A stretch of DNA of 64,000 nucleotides from Paraburkholderia kirstenboschensis. Its GTDB lineage: Bacteria > Pseudomonadota > Gammaproteobacteria > Burkholderiales > Burkholderiaceae. The stretch spans positions 186,001 through 250,000 of the forward strand of contig NZ_CAJHCR010000004.1 in the NCBI RefSeq assembly GCF_904848585.1. Direction: 5' to 3'. The number at the start of each line of letters is the position of its first letter. Position 1 is the stretch's first letter. The notes beneath the pieces were generated by a model. That model searched no databases and was not told the DNA's origin. It saw only the letters and a program-made list of their open reading frames with translations. Positions 37,617-46,023 of this stretch are shown here, one piece after another. A program made the position numbers and the translations under genes.

Positions 37617-38624
37617 TCAGTGAGTTTCGGTGACTTTGTTGAGATGGCGCGGCGCATCGGGATTGCGCCCGCGCGCGGCGGCAAGGCCCGCGGCCATCAC
37701 GTAAAAGGACAGGATGGCGGCGATCGGATCGAGCGCCGCGTGAGCGGTGGTAGCGAGCGGCAGCGTCGCTTCCGGTACATCGGACGGAGCGGCGAGCAAT
37801 ACGCGAGCGCCCCGCGCCTGCATGTCGCGCGCGAGTTGCAGGAGACCGGCCTGCTCCGGTCCGCGCGGAGCGAACACCAGCAGCGGATAGTCGCGGTCGA
37901 TCAGTTCCATCGGACCGTGCCGCACTTCCGCGCTAGAAAACGCTTCTGCCTGAATGCCGGAGGTTTCCTTCAGCTTCAACGCGGCTTCCTGCGCGATGGC
38001 AAGGCCGAGACCGCGTCCGATCACGATCATGCGTTCGATGCCGCGCAGTTCGTCGACGGCCTTCGACCAGTCGAGCTTGCCGGCGGTCTGCAACGCGTCG
38101 GGCAGCGTATTCAATGCAGCCAGCAGTTCCGCATCGCGCTGCCAATGCGCGACCAGTTGCGCGGAAATCGAGAGCATCGCGATGTAGCTCTTGGTGGCCG
38201 CAACGCTCAGTTCAGGACCGGCAACGAGCGGCAGATGCCACTCGCACGCGTCGGCGAGCGGCGAAGCCGGTGCATTCACTGCGGCAACGGTCAACGCGCC
38301 CGCCTGGCGCAGCGCCTGCATCGTGCCAACCAGATCAGGACTCTTGCCCGATTGCGAGAACGCCAGTGCAAGCTGATCGCGAACTTGTAGCGGCGCCTGT
38401 TGCAGCGTCGCGACCGACATGGGCAGCGACGCGACCGGCACACCGAGGCGGCTCATCGTCAGGCTTGCGAAGTAACTCGCCGCATGGTCGGAACTGCCAC
38501 GTGCGACCGTCAACGCGACATGGCGCGGTTGCTGTGCGAGCCGGGCGGCCAGGGCCTCGACGCGCGAGGTGTCCGTGAGTTGCGCGGCGACCGTTTCTGC
38601 GGACGCCAGCGCCTCTTTAAGCAT
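37617..38624 (-). CDS. SIS-domain glucosamine-6-phosphate deaminase/isomerase (GlmS-like, NagB-II type)
   Basis: About 335 residues. Two SIS sugar-phosphate-binding domains are visible (ARGSSDHAASYFASLTMSR, LAFSQSGKSPDLVGTMQ; second half VIGRGLGLAIAQEAALKLKE, SAEVRHGPMELID). The glutaminase domain of GlmS is absent. In nag operons lacking classical NagB this protein deaminates glucosamine 6-phosphate to fructose 6-phosphate. The start is uncertain: ATG 38624 (used here), TTG 38633 with AAGGAG at good spacing, or ATG 38639. All overlap the nagA stop, implying coupling. Confidence 0.87.
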   Translation of the reverse strand: MLKEALASAETVAAQLTDTSRVEALAARLAQQPRHVALTVARGSSDHAASYFASLTMSRLGVPVASLPMSVATLQQAPLQVRDQLALAFSQSGKSPDLVGTMQALRQAGALTVAAVNAPASPLADACEWHLPLVAGPELSVAATKSYIAMLSISAQLVAHWQRDAELLAALNTLPDALQTAGKLDWSKAVDELRGIERMIVIGRGLGLAIAQEAALKLKETSGIQAEAFSSAEVRHGPMELIDRDYPLLVFAPRGPEQAGLLQLARDMQARGARVLLAAPSDVPEATLPLATTAHAALDPIAAILSFYVMAAGLAAARGRNPDAPRHLNKVTETH

Positions 38625-39720
38625 ATTCGACAATTGCATCTCCTTCGACGTATGTCGCGCTCAACGCCAGTTCACGATCGAACACGACGACGTCGGCCCA
38701 TGCACCGCGCGCGATGCGGCCGCGGTCTTCGATGCCGAGGTAGTCGGCGGCGTAGCGCGACAAACGGTTTGATACATCGGCGATCGGCAGACCGATCGAC
38801 ACCAGATTGCGCAGCGCCTGATCCATGGTCAGGGTGCTGCCGGCGAGCGTGCCGTCGGCGAGACGCACGCCGCCCAGACACTTCGTCACGTGTTGGCTGC
38901 CGAGACGGTATTCGCCGTCGGGCATGCCGGTCGCCGACGTGCTGTCCGTGACCACGTACAGACGCGGAATCGCGCGCAGTGCGGCGCGGATCGCGCCCGG
39001 ATGGACGTGCAGCAAGTCGGGAATGATTTCGGCGAATTCGGCATGCGCGAGCGCCGCGCCGACGAGGCCAGGATTGCGGTGATGCAGCGGCGACATCGCA
39101 TTGAAAAGATGAGTGAAGCCGCACGCGCCGTGCTTGAGCGCGGCAACGGCGTCGTCGTAAGTGCCGAGCGAATGGCCGAGCTGCACGCGCACGCCGCGCG
39201 CCGCCATCTCGGAGATGATGTCCATGTGACCGGCAATTTCAGGCGCCAGCGTGACGACGCGAATGGGCGCGATGGACAGATACTTGAGCACTTCGTCCAT
39301 CACGGCAGAGACGGCTGCGTCGGGCTGCGCGCCGAGCTTGCCGGGGTTGATGTACGGCCCCTCCAGATGCACGCCGAGCACCCGCGAGCAGCCTGGCGTG
39401 CGCACGCGCGCGACGTCGCCGAGACCGGCGACCACGCTCATCAGTTCGTCGCGCGGCGCGGTCATGGTGGTGGCGAGCAGACTCGTCGTGCCGTAGCGCG
39501 CATGTGTGCGCGTGATGGTTTCGATCGCGTCGCCGGCTTCCATTACGTCCGCGCCGCCGCCGCCATGCACGTGCAGGTCGATGAAGCCTGGCAGGATGTA
39601 CGGTGCGTCGTTCGTCGCGGGATCGACGCGCTCGCCGGTGAGCGTCGTGATGCGGCCGTTTTCGTATTCGAGCGTGCCGTGAATCCACCCGTCGGTGGTG
39701 AGTATGTTTCCGGTCAGCAT
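38617..39720 (-). CDS. nagA: N-acetylglucosamine-6-phosphate deacetylase
   Basis: 367 residues from MLTGNILTTDG. NagA removes the acetyl group from GlcNAc-6-P, the product of NagE transport. Amidohydrolase metal ligands are in DLHVHGGGGADVMEAG and GVHLEGPYINPGKLGAQ, with later His residues in VQLGHSLGTYDDAV and THLFNAMSPLHHRNPG and the catalytic Asp in VVTDSTSATGMPDG. The open frame begins 29 codons earlier but this start has the usual N-terminus. It follows nagR by 108 bp and overlaps the SIS gene. Confidence 0.95.
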   Translation of the reverse strand: MLTGNILTTDGWIHGTLEYENGRITTLTGERVDPATNDAPYILPGFIDLHVHGGGGADVMEAGDAIETITRTHARYGTTSLLATTMTAPRDELMSVVAGLGDVARVRTPGCSRVLGVHLEGPYINPGKLGAQPDAAVSAVMDEVLKYLSIAPIRVVTLAPEIAGHMDIISEMAARGVRVQLGHSLGTYDDAVAALKHGACGFTHLFNAMSPLHHRNPGLVGAALAHAEFAEIIPDLLHVHPGAIRAALRAIPRLYVVTDSTSATGMPDGEYRLGSQHVTKCLGGVRLADGTLAGSTLTMDQALRNLVSIGLPIADVSNRLSRYAADYLGIEDRGRIARGAWADVVVFDRELALSATYVEGDAIVEYA

Positions 39721-39828
39721 GAGTCTCTCTTGCAAGGCGTGATACAGGGCGTGGCTGAATTGCGCTGAGGGTGCGACGTGCGGGCGCAGCGTGCGGTTGC
39801 GAACCACGCGCCCACTCGGATGCGGCGC

Positions 39829-40563
39829 TCAGGTCCGCAATTCAGCGACGAAGTCGTAGTAGTCGTCGCGGCAATAGGTGTCCGTCAATTCGATTGCGCG
39901 CTGGTCGGCGCTATAACCGATACGGGTAATGACCAGCAGCGCCGAGCGCGGTTCGATATCCATGAGTGAAGCGATCTCGCTCGAAGCGTTGACCGCGCGA
40001 AAGTGCTGCAACGCGCGCACAACCGCCGCACCGCGTTGCTCCAGATAGCTGTAGAGTGAGACGCCGATTGCCTGCGGATCGGGAACGATCGCGACAGGAA
40101 GCGCCGAATGCTCGACCGCCATCACGATGCCGTCTGCGCGGCGCAGCCGGCGCAGGCTCGCCACCGCTGCGCCGGGCGACAAACCGAGGCGCACCAGCTC
40201 CTCCCGATTGGCGGCGCGGATATCGCGCTCTAGCCACACCGAGTCCGGTCGGAAGCCGCGCTGCTGCATCTTCTTGGTGAAGCCGGTGAGCCGCGACAGC
40301 GGATCTTCGACGCGTGGCGTGATGAAGCTGCCCGCGCCGCGCGCGCGCCGGATCAGCCCTTGCTCGACCAGCAGTTCGATTGCCTTGCGCGCGGTAATGC
40401 GCGACACGCCGATTGCGTCCGACAGCGTACGCTCCGAAGGCAGCGCCTCACCTGCCGACCACACCCCGCAATGGATCGCGGTCGCCAGATTGCGCGCGAG
40501 TTGCAAATAGAGCGGCGTGACGTTGCGAGCGTCAGGCATAAGTGCGGACCAGCGAGTTTCCAT
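39829..40563 (-). CDS. nagR: GntR/HutC-family transcriptional regulator of the nag operon
   Basis: 244 residues from METRWSAL, with GGAG five bases upstream. The N-terminal winged helix (LPSERTLSDAIGVSRITARK) and the C-terminal UTRA ligand domain (ending DTYCRDDYYDFVAEL) make it a HutC-type GntR regulator like YvoA/NagR and DasR, which respond to GlcN-6-P or GlcNAc-6-P. It is the first gene of the operon it very probably represses, and an inverted repeat overlaps its promoter. Confidence 0.9.
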   Translation of the reverse strand: METRWSALMPDARNVTPLYLQLARNLATAIHCGVWSAGEALPSERTLSDAIGVSRITARKAIELLVEQGLIRRARGAGSFITPRVEDPLSRLTGFTKKMQQRGFRPDSVWLERDIRAANREELVRLGLSPGAAVASLRRLRRADGIVMAVEHSALPVAIVPDPQAIGVSLYSYLEQRGAAVVRALQHFRAVNASSEIASLMDIEPRSALLVITRIGYSADQRAIELTDTYCRDDYYDFVAELRT

Positions 40564-40613
40564 GGCGCTCCGGCGGCAGTGGCGAAAGGTTCGGCCTGCA
40601 AAAAAGAGAGCCC

Positions 40614-40641
40614 ATTATATAACCAACATAATACCAGTCAA
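40614..40641 (-). promoter_or_regulatory. nag operon promoter
   Basis: Read on the minus strand: TTGACT (40641-40636), a 16-bp spacer, then TATAAT (40619-40614), a near-consensus sigma-70 promoter. The expected start of transcription is about 45 bp before the nagR ATG. Confidence 0.8.
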
Positions 40642-40650
40642 CGAACTGGT
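40633..40650. promoter_or_regulatory. Inverted-repeat operator over the nag -35 box
   Basis: ACCAGT (40633-40638), spacer CAACGA, ACTGGT (40645-40650): perfect 6-bp arms overlapping the -35 hexamer. GntR/HutC regulators of this type bind palindromes with ACTGGT-like half sites, so NagR binding is the natural inference. A further GGT/ACC-type half site lies just to the right (CCGGTAT, 40657-40663). Confidence 0.7.
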
Positions 40651-40866
40651 TCTATGCCGGTATGACCGGGCGCAAAGCCTTGCGGAACAAGCTTCTCAGG
40701 CCAACGAGCGCGTCTTGCGTGCCGGTTCGGAGGTCCCAGGACTTACCCGTATTCGAGACAAGTTAAGCGTGCCGCAGACCCAATTGCGAACCAGTTCATG
40801 ATGTCTGGAAGTGTGCACGTTCGTACCTTTTGGATCCGCAAGCGGTTCGTCCGGACGCGCGCGGTT

Positions 40867-40895
40867 TTGTTAATGAGGGCGCGTTCCAATATAGT
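40867..40895 (+). promoter_or_regulatory. Promoter of the MarR-GNAT gene
   Basis: TTGTTA (40867-40872), 17-bp spacer, TATAGT (40890-40895). Transcription would begin around 40902, downstream of the ATG at 40899, which supports the TTG start at 40932. The rest of the 40651-40866 gap holds no gene that I can support. Confidence 0.65.
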
Positions 40896-40931
40896 GGTAT
40901 GCGAATCCATAAAAAAAACGGAGATCAGCAT

Positions 40932-41858
40932 TTGACCGATTCCGAGACGCTGCGACGGGCCCAGGCAGTCCGCCATTTCAATCGCTTCTACACGCGGCTT
41001 ATCGGCGCTCTGCACGAGCGCCTGGCTCGCAGCACGTTCTCGTTGACGGAGGTGCGCGTGCTGCACGAACTGTCGCGCGGAAGTGCGCAGACGGCGTCGG
41101 TGCTCGGCCGCGCGCTTGGACTCGACAGCGGTTATCTGAGCCGCTTACTCACCAGTTTCGAGCGTCGCAATCTGATCACGCGACGGCCGTCCGAGACGGA
41201 CGCGCGCCAGTCGCTGATCGAACTGACGTCCAACGGCCACGCGGCCTATGCGCCGCTCGACTCGGCGGCTGTTCAGGAAGTGCTGGACCTGCTGGGCGGG
41301 CTCGGCGCGGCCTCACAGGAGCAGTTGATTGCCGCAATGAACATTATCGAAAGGCTGCTCGGCGACAAGCCGCAGCAGGACGCCATTGAACTGCGCGCGC
41401 CGCGCCCGGGCGAATGCGCCTGGCTCGTGCATCGACAGGCGCAGTGGTTCGCGGCGCAATATGGCTGGGACGGGTCGTTCGAAGGGCTGCTTGCGCGCGT
41501 GGTCGCCGACTACACCCAACGCAACGATAGCGTTCGCGAAACGTGCGTCGTCGCCGATCAGAACGGCATGGTGGTGGGCGCGGTGTGCATCGTCGCAGTG
41601 TCGACGACGGTGGCCGGCGTGCGCCTCTTGTGGGTCGAGCCGGACTTGCACCGTCTTGGCATTGGCACCCGCCTGATGACCGAAGCAACGCGGTTCGCGC
41701 GGCGCGCGGGTTACACGAGACTGACGTTGACCACGGCCAGCGCGCTGGAAGAGCCGCGGCGCCTGTGCAAGCGCGCCGGGTTCGAGCTCGTCAGCACGGC
41801 GCCGGAGCGCCGTTTCGGCAAGGACCTGATGATCGAGCGATGGGAGTTGGGACTGTAA
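40932..41858 (+). CDS. MarR-family regulator fused to GNAT acetyltransferase
   Basis: 308 residues from TTG 40932, preceded by GGAG at 40920-40923; an in-frame ATG at 40899 lacks a ribosome-binding site and precedes the likely transcription start. Residues 1 to about 145 form a MarR winged helix (VRVLHELSRGSAQTASVLGR, SGYLSRLLTSFERRNLITR). Residues about 155-308 form a GNAT domain (acetyl-CoA loop around LHRLGIGTRLMTEATRFA). This fusion family is common in soil proteobacteria; targets are unknown. It meets metQ tail to tail (6 bp). Confidence 0.88.
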   Translation: MTDSETLRRAQAVRHFNRFYTRLIGALHERLARSTFSLTEVRVLHELSRGSAQTASVLGRALGLDSGYLSRLLTSFERRNLITRRPSETDARQSLIELTSNGHAAYAPLDSAAVQEVLDLLGGLGAASQEQLIAAMNIIERLLGDKPQQDAIELRAPRPGECAWLVHRQAQWFAAQYGWDGSFEGLLARVVADYTQRNDSVRETCVVADQNGMVVGAVCIVAVSTTVAGVRLLWVEPDLHRLGIGTRLMTEATRFARRAGYTRLTLTTASALEEPRRLCKRAGFELVSTAPERRFGKDLMIERWELGL

Positions 41859-41864
41859 GCCGCG

Positions 41865-42677
41865 TTAGAACGACGGCACCACCGACCCCTTGAACTGCGT
41901 CTTGATGAACTGGCGCACATCTTCCGACTGATACGCGGCAACCAGCTTCTTCACCCACGGCTTGTCCTTGTCCTGAGTGCGCACTGCAATCAGGTTCGCG
42001 TACGGGCTGTGAATGTCTTCGAGCGCAATCGCGTCTTTGGTCGGCTGCAGACCGGCAGAAAGCGCAAAATTCGTGTTGATCGCGGCTGCGTCGACATCGG
42101 CCAGCGAGCGCGGCAATTGCGCAGCATCGAGTTCAACCAGCTTGATCTTCTTCGGATTCTCAGCGACGTCGAGCGCCGTCGCATTGTTGCCGTTCGCGCC
42201 CGCGCCGGCCTTCAACTTGATCACGCCTTGCGTCTGCAGGAGCAGCAGCGCGCGGTTCTCGTTCGACGGATCGTTCGGCACGGCGACCTTCGCCCCTTGC
42301 GGCAGATCCTTCAGCGACTTCAGCTTCTTCGAGTAGATGCCGAGCGGCGAGATGTAGGTGAGGCCCGCGTTGACAATCTTGTAGCCGCGCTGCTTGATCT
42401 GGCTGTCGAGATACGGCTGATGCTGGAAGCTGTTGGCGTCGAGATCGCCGGCGTCGAGCGCGGCGTTCGGCTGCACATAGTCGTTGAATTCGACGACCTT
42501 CACGTTCAGACCTTCACGCTTCGCCACCTTGGCGACGACTTCCCAGATCTGCGCGTCCGGGCCGCCGATGGTACCGACCTTGATGACTTTGTCGTCGGCA
42601 TGGGCGCCGAAGCTGGTGACGATCGCCGCGCCGGCGATCACTGCGGAGAGGGCTTTGAGGATGTTTCTGCGCTGCAT
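41865..42677 (-). CDS. metQ: MetQ/NlpA-family substrate-binding protein
   Basis: 270 residues from MQRRNILKALS. It has a signal peptide (LSAVIAGAAIVTSFGAHADD) without a lipobox cysteine, so the mature protein looks soluble and periplasmic rather than a lipoprotein. The NlpA/MetQ domain is clear: VGTIGGPDAQIWEVVAKVAK, ANSFQHQPYLDSQIKQRGY. Relatives bind D- or L-methionine for the MetNI ABC importer. No metN or metI gene is in the window, so its transporter partners lie elsewhere and the ligand is inferred. Confidence 0.88.
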   Translation of the reverse strand: MQRRNILKALSAVIAGAAIVTSFGAHADDKVIKVGTIGGPDAQIWEVVAKVAKREGLNVKVVEFNDYVQPNAALDAGDLDANSFQHQPYLDSQIKQRGYKIVNAGLTYISPLGIYSKKLKSLKDLPQGAKVAVPNDPSNENRALLLLQTQGVIKLKAGAGANGNNATALDVAENPKKIKLVELDAAQLPRSLADVDAAAINTNFALSAGLQPTKDAIALEDIHSPYANLIAVRTQDKDKPWVKKLVAAYQSEDVRQFIKTQFKGSVVPSF

Positions 42678-42947
42678 GTAATTCTCGCTGTTTCTAATCG
42701 AATCCGTTTGCAATGAGATCCGGGTGATAGCCGGAGGCAGGCACTAATGACACGCAGGTAAGAACGGGATAACAGCGCGCCGCCGACTGGACCGTAAATC
42801 GTCTCATATGCCGTGCGAGATGTGAAATACCGCAATCACATATGGGTATGCGCAGCGCGATTGCGCGGCGAAGAGCCACGCTGTGGCCGATAATTCGAAA
42901 CGTTGCCGCGAGTGTCCGCGGTACTTCAATCACCTGCGAGGACGCCC

Positions 42948-43238
42948 ATGTATGTCATCAACCTGATCTATACCGCCCCGCTCGAGCGCATGGACGACGC
43001 GCTGGAAGCACACCGTGCGTTCCTGACCACACATTTCGAAGCAGGTGTCTTCGTGGCCGCGGGACCGAAAGTGCCGCGCGACGGCGGCATCATCCTGGCG
43101 GTGCGGATCGAACGCGACAGGCTGGATGCGATCCTCGCAACCGATCCGTTCGCCGTGCAGAAGCTCGCGCGTTACGAGGTGACCGAGTTCAAGACCACAC
43201 GGCTTGCGCCGGGGTTGAATCTGCCGATACCGGTTTGA
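42948..43238 (+). CDS. YciI-family protein
   Basis: 96 residues from MYVINLIYTAPLERMDDAL. The ferredoxin-like alpha/beta dimer fold of YciI proteins is suggested by the conserved AHRAFLTTHFEAGVFVAAGP segment with its His, followed by DPFAVQKLARYEV. These small proteins are related to muconolactone isomerases and may be dehydratase-like enzymes; the function here is unknown. The 270 bp upstream to metQ shows no further gene. Confidence 0.87.
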   Translation: MYVINLIYTAPLERMDDALEAHRAFLTTHFEAGVFVAAGPKVPRDGGIILAVRIERDRLDAILATDPFAVQKLARYEVTEFKTTRLAPGLNLPIPV

Positions 43239-43242
43239 GTTG

Positions 43243-43283
43243 GTGCGGCTCGCGTGTGGTTCCTGTGCGGCTGTTGTGCGGCT
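43243..43283. repeat. Short imperfect GTGCGGCT repeats
   Basis: GTGCGGCT occurs at 43243-43250, 43265-43272 and 43276-43283 in the gap between the YciI and SCO genes, with related GTGC/CTTGCGG words after it. No function is evident; it may be simple slippage-derived sequence. Confidence 0.5.
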
Positions 43284-43356
43284 CCTGTTCTGCTCTTGTG
43301 CGAGTCTTGCGGCATTCGTGCCGCATTTATCCGTTGGAGAATAAGCGGCCGCCGCG

Positions 43357-43974
43357 TCAGTCAAGCAGCAGCTTGATATCGTGTACCCAAGGCGCGGCGC
43401 CCTGGCCGTCGCGTGCGAAAAGGCGTAGCTTGCCCTCGGGGTCGAACACATAGCTCGCCGCTGTATGGTCCATCGTGTAGCTGTCGGGTGTCTTGCCGGG
43501 CACCTTCGCGTAGTAGACGCGGAAGTCTTTCGCCACTTTCTTGAGCTGCGCCTCGTCAGCGGGGCGCAGGCCCACGAAAGTCGGATTGAACGCGGGGACG
43601 TATTGCGCGAGCAGCGCGTCAGTGTCGCGCTCGGGATCGACGGTGACGAACAGTACTTGAACGCGCTTTGCGTCTTCGGGGCCCAGTTGCTGCAGCGCTT
43701 GCGAGAGCTCGGCCATCGTGGTGGGGCAAACGTCCGGGCAATGTGTGTAGCCGAAAAACAGCACCACGACCTTGCCTTTGTAATCCGCCATTGTGCGAAT
43801 CTTGCCGGACGTGTCGGGCAATGAAAAGTTGCTTCCGAACTGAGTATTGCCGGTGAGGTCCAGGTTCTGGAACGCTGGCGTCTGCTTGCCGCAGCCCGCC
43901 ACGAACAACGCGCTGCCGAGCGCGCAGGCAATCACAGCAGCACGCGCCGCACGCGCGAAGCGGGTATTGAGCAT
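43357..43974 (-). CDS. SCO1/SenC-family copper chaperone for cytochrome oxidase
   Basis: 205 residues. A lipoprotein signal (VIACALGSALFVAGCGKQ) anchors it to the membrane facing the periplasm. The thioredoxin-like domain has the copper-binding motif FFGYTHCPDVCPTTMAEL (CxxxC) and the distal histidine in SYTMDHTAASYVFDPEG. SCO proteins help load the CuA site of CoxB. It is the last gene of the cox cluster, 4 bp after cyoE. Confidence 0.93.
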   Translation of the reverse strand: MLNTRFARAARAAVIACALGSALFVAGCGKQTPAFQNLDLTGNTQFGSNFSLPDTSGKIRTMADYKGKVVVLFFGYTHCPDVCPTTMAELSQALQQLGPEDAKRVQVLFVTVDPERDTDALLAQYVPAFNPTFVGLRPADEAQLKKVAKDFRVYYAKVPGKTPDSYTMDHTAASYVFDPEGKLRLFARDGQGAAPWVHDIKLLLD

Positions 43975-43978
43975 GGTA

Positions 43979-44884
43979 TTACGCGCCGATCACAACGCGC
44001 ACATAGTGGTCGACCAGCAGCGCGGCAAACAGCAGCGACAGATAGACGATTGAGTAACGGAAGGTTCGGCGCGCCAGATTGTCGGAGTACTCGAGGTAGA
44101 TCTTCCACGCGTAGGCGAGAAACACCGCGCCGAGCACCACAGCTGCCGCGAGGTACACCACGCCGCTCATGCCTGAAATGAACGGCATCATCGTGACGGC
44201 GAACAGAATTACTGTGTACAACAGAATGTGCAGCCGCGTGTACTTTTCGCCGTGCGTGTTCGGCAGCATCGGCAAGCCGGCGTTTTCATAGTCTTTGCGG
44301 CGGTACAACGCGAGCGCCCAGAAGTGCGGCGGCGTCCATACGAAAATGATCAGCACGAGAATCCACGCGTCGCCCGGCACCTGACCGGTGACGGCGGCCC
44401 AGCCCAGCGCCGGCGGCATGGCACCCGACGCGCCGCCGATCACGATGTTCTGCGGCGTGGCCGGCTTGAGCAGCAGCGTATAGATGACGGCATAGCCGAC
44501 GAACGTGGCAAGCGTGAGCCACATGGTCAGCGGATTGGCGAACGTGTACAGCGTCCACATGCCGAGGCCGCCGAGCACGGCCGAGAACAACAGAATCTGC
44601 CTAGTGGTGATTTCGCCGCGCGCCGACGGACGCCACGAGGTGCGCCGCATTTTCGCGTCGATTTTTTGTTCGACGAGGCAGTTGATTGCGAACGCCGCTC
44701 CGGCGAGCAGCCAGATGCCGACGGTGCCGCCGATCAGAACCGTCCAGGGCACCATGCCGGGCGTCGACAGAAACATGCCGATGACGGCACAGAACACGGC
44801 AAGTTGCGTGACGCGCGGCTTGGTCAGCGCAATGTACTGCGAGATCCGGCTGCCGGGCGTTTGGGGAAGTGTTGTGCTGTCCAT
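43979..44884 (-). CDS. cyoE: Protoheme IX farnesyltransferase (heme o synthase)
   Basis: 301 residues, a UbiA-family polytopic membrane prenyltransferase (also called CtaB). It adds farnesyl to heme b, giving heme o for CtaA. The prenyl-diphosphate motif region [19 protein letters not shown] and a second polar loop are present, with about nine helices. It begins 6 bp after ctaA and ends 4 bp before the SCO gene. Confidence 0.95.
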   Translation of the reverse strand: MDSTTLPQTPGSRISQYIALTKPRVTQLAVFCAVIGMFLSTPGMVPWTVLIGGTVGIWLLAGAAFAINCLVEQKIDAKMRRTSWRPSARGEITTRQILLFSAVLGGLGMWTLYTFANPLTMWLTLATFVGYAVIYTLLLKPATPQNIVIGGASGAMPPALGWAAVTGQVPGDAWILVLIIFVWTPPHFWALALYRRKDYENAGLPMLPNTHGEKYTRLHILLYTVILFAVTMMPFISGMSGVVYLAAAVVLGAVFLAYAWKIYLEYSDNLARRTFRYSIVYLSLLFAALLVDHYVRVVIGA

Positions 44885-44890
44885 GTGGAT

Positions 44891-46000
44891 TCACGCTGGC
44901 GCGGCATCGCGCGCAGGCAACACGGCGCGGCCGGGACGGCTATAAGCGATTCGAAAGTTTAACATAACGAGCAGGAGCAACAGGATCGCCGCGCCTCCGT
45001 TATGAGCTACCGCAATAGGCAACGGCCATTGCAGAACGATGTTCGACAATCCGGTGACGAACTGGATCAGCACCACCAGCAAAACGCCGTTGGCCGGACG
45101 CCGCAGCGACTCGAAGCGGCGCAATTGCAGCGCGAACCACACGAGGTAGCCGACGACCACGAGCGCGAAGGTGCGGTGCGTCCAGTGAATCGCTACCAGC
45201 GCATCTTGCGTGATCATGTCGCCGTTGCCTGTCATGCCGAGCGCACGCCACAAGTGAAAGCCGTGGGCGAAGTCCATCGGCGGAACCCATTGGCCGTTGC
45301 AGGTGGGGAAATCCGTACACGCGAGCACCGCGTAGTTGGTGCTGACCCAGCCGCCCAACGCGATCTGCGCAATCAACAGCACGAGACCCGCGACCGCCGC
45401 GACGCGCCAGCGCGCGGCTTCGGGCTCGTAGGCGGGCAACGGCGTCTGGCGCGCGGCGAGCCAGCCGAGCGTGCCCAGTAGCGCGAGGCCGAGCAGCAGG
45501 TGCGTCGTTACGATGACCGGTTGCAGCTTCATCGTCACCGTCCATGCGCCGAATGCGCCTTGCACGAGAATCAGCAGCAGCAGCGAAGTCGGCCACCAGG
45601 GCGACACGTGCAGCGGACGCCGCTTGATGCGCGCGGTCCATGCAATGACCGTCTGCGCGATGATCAGCACGCCGATCGCCATCGCGAAGTAGCGGTGAAT
45701 CATTTCGATCCAAGCCTTGGTCATGCTGACGGGGCCGGTGGGCATCGCCTGATGCGCGGCGGTGATTGCCGCATGCGCGATAAACGGCGACGACGTGCCA
45801 TAGCAGCCGGGCCAATCCGGACAGCCGAGCCCCGAGTCCGTCAGACGCGTGAAGCCGCCGAACATCACGAGGTCGAGCGTGAGGAAAGTGGTGAGCCACA
45901 CGAGCTTGCGGAATTTGTCGTCGTCGGCCTTGACCCACACATAAGACAGCGGCAACAACGCGATACACAAGCCGATCAGGCCCAATTGCAGTACGAACAT
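44891..46000 (-). CDS. ctaA: Heme A synthase (COX15/CtaA)
   Basis: 369 residues with about eight transmembrane helices. It oxidises the heme o methyl group, giving heme a for CoxA. COX15 family features include LVMFGGFTRLTDSGLGCPDWPGCYG, IEMIHRYFAMAIGVLI with a heme-ligand His, and VAIHWTHRTFALVVVGYL near the C-terminus. It lies between the Sco-like membrane gene (23 bp) and cyoE (6 bp). Confidence 0.95.
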   Translation of the reverse strand: MFVLQLGLIGLCIALLPLSYVWVKADDDKFRKLVWLTTFLTLDLVMFGGFTRLTDSGLGCPDWPGCYGTSSPFIAHAAITAAHQAMPTGPVSMTKAWIEMIHRYFAMAIGVLIIAQTVIAWTARIKRRPLHVSPWWPTSLLLLILVQGAFGAWTVTMKLQPVIVTTHLLLGLALLGTLGWLAARQTPLPAYEPEAARWRVAAVAGLVLLIAQIALGGWVSTNYAVLACTDFPTCNGQWVPPMDFAHGFHLWRALGMTGNGDMITQDALVAIHWTHRTFALVVVGYLVWFALQLRRFESLRRPANGVLLVVLIQFVTGLSNIVLQWPLPIAVAHNGGAAILLLLLVMLNFRIAYSRPGRAVLPARDAAPA

Positions 46001-46023
46001 CTTCTCTTACCCTGGTTGCTGCA

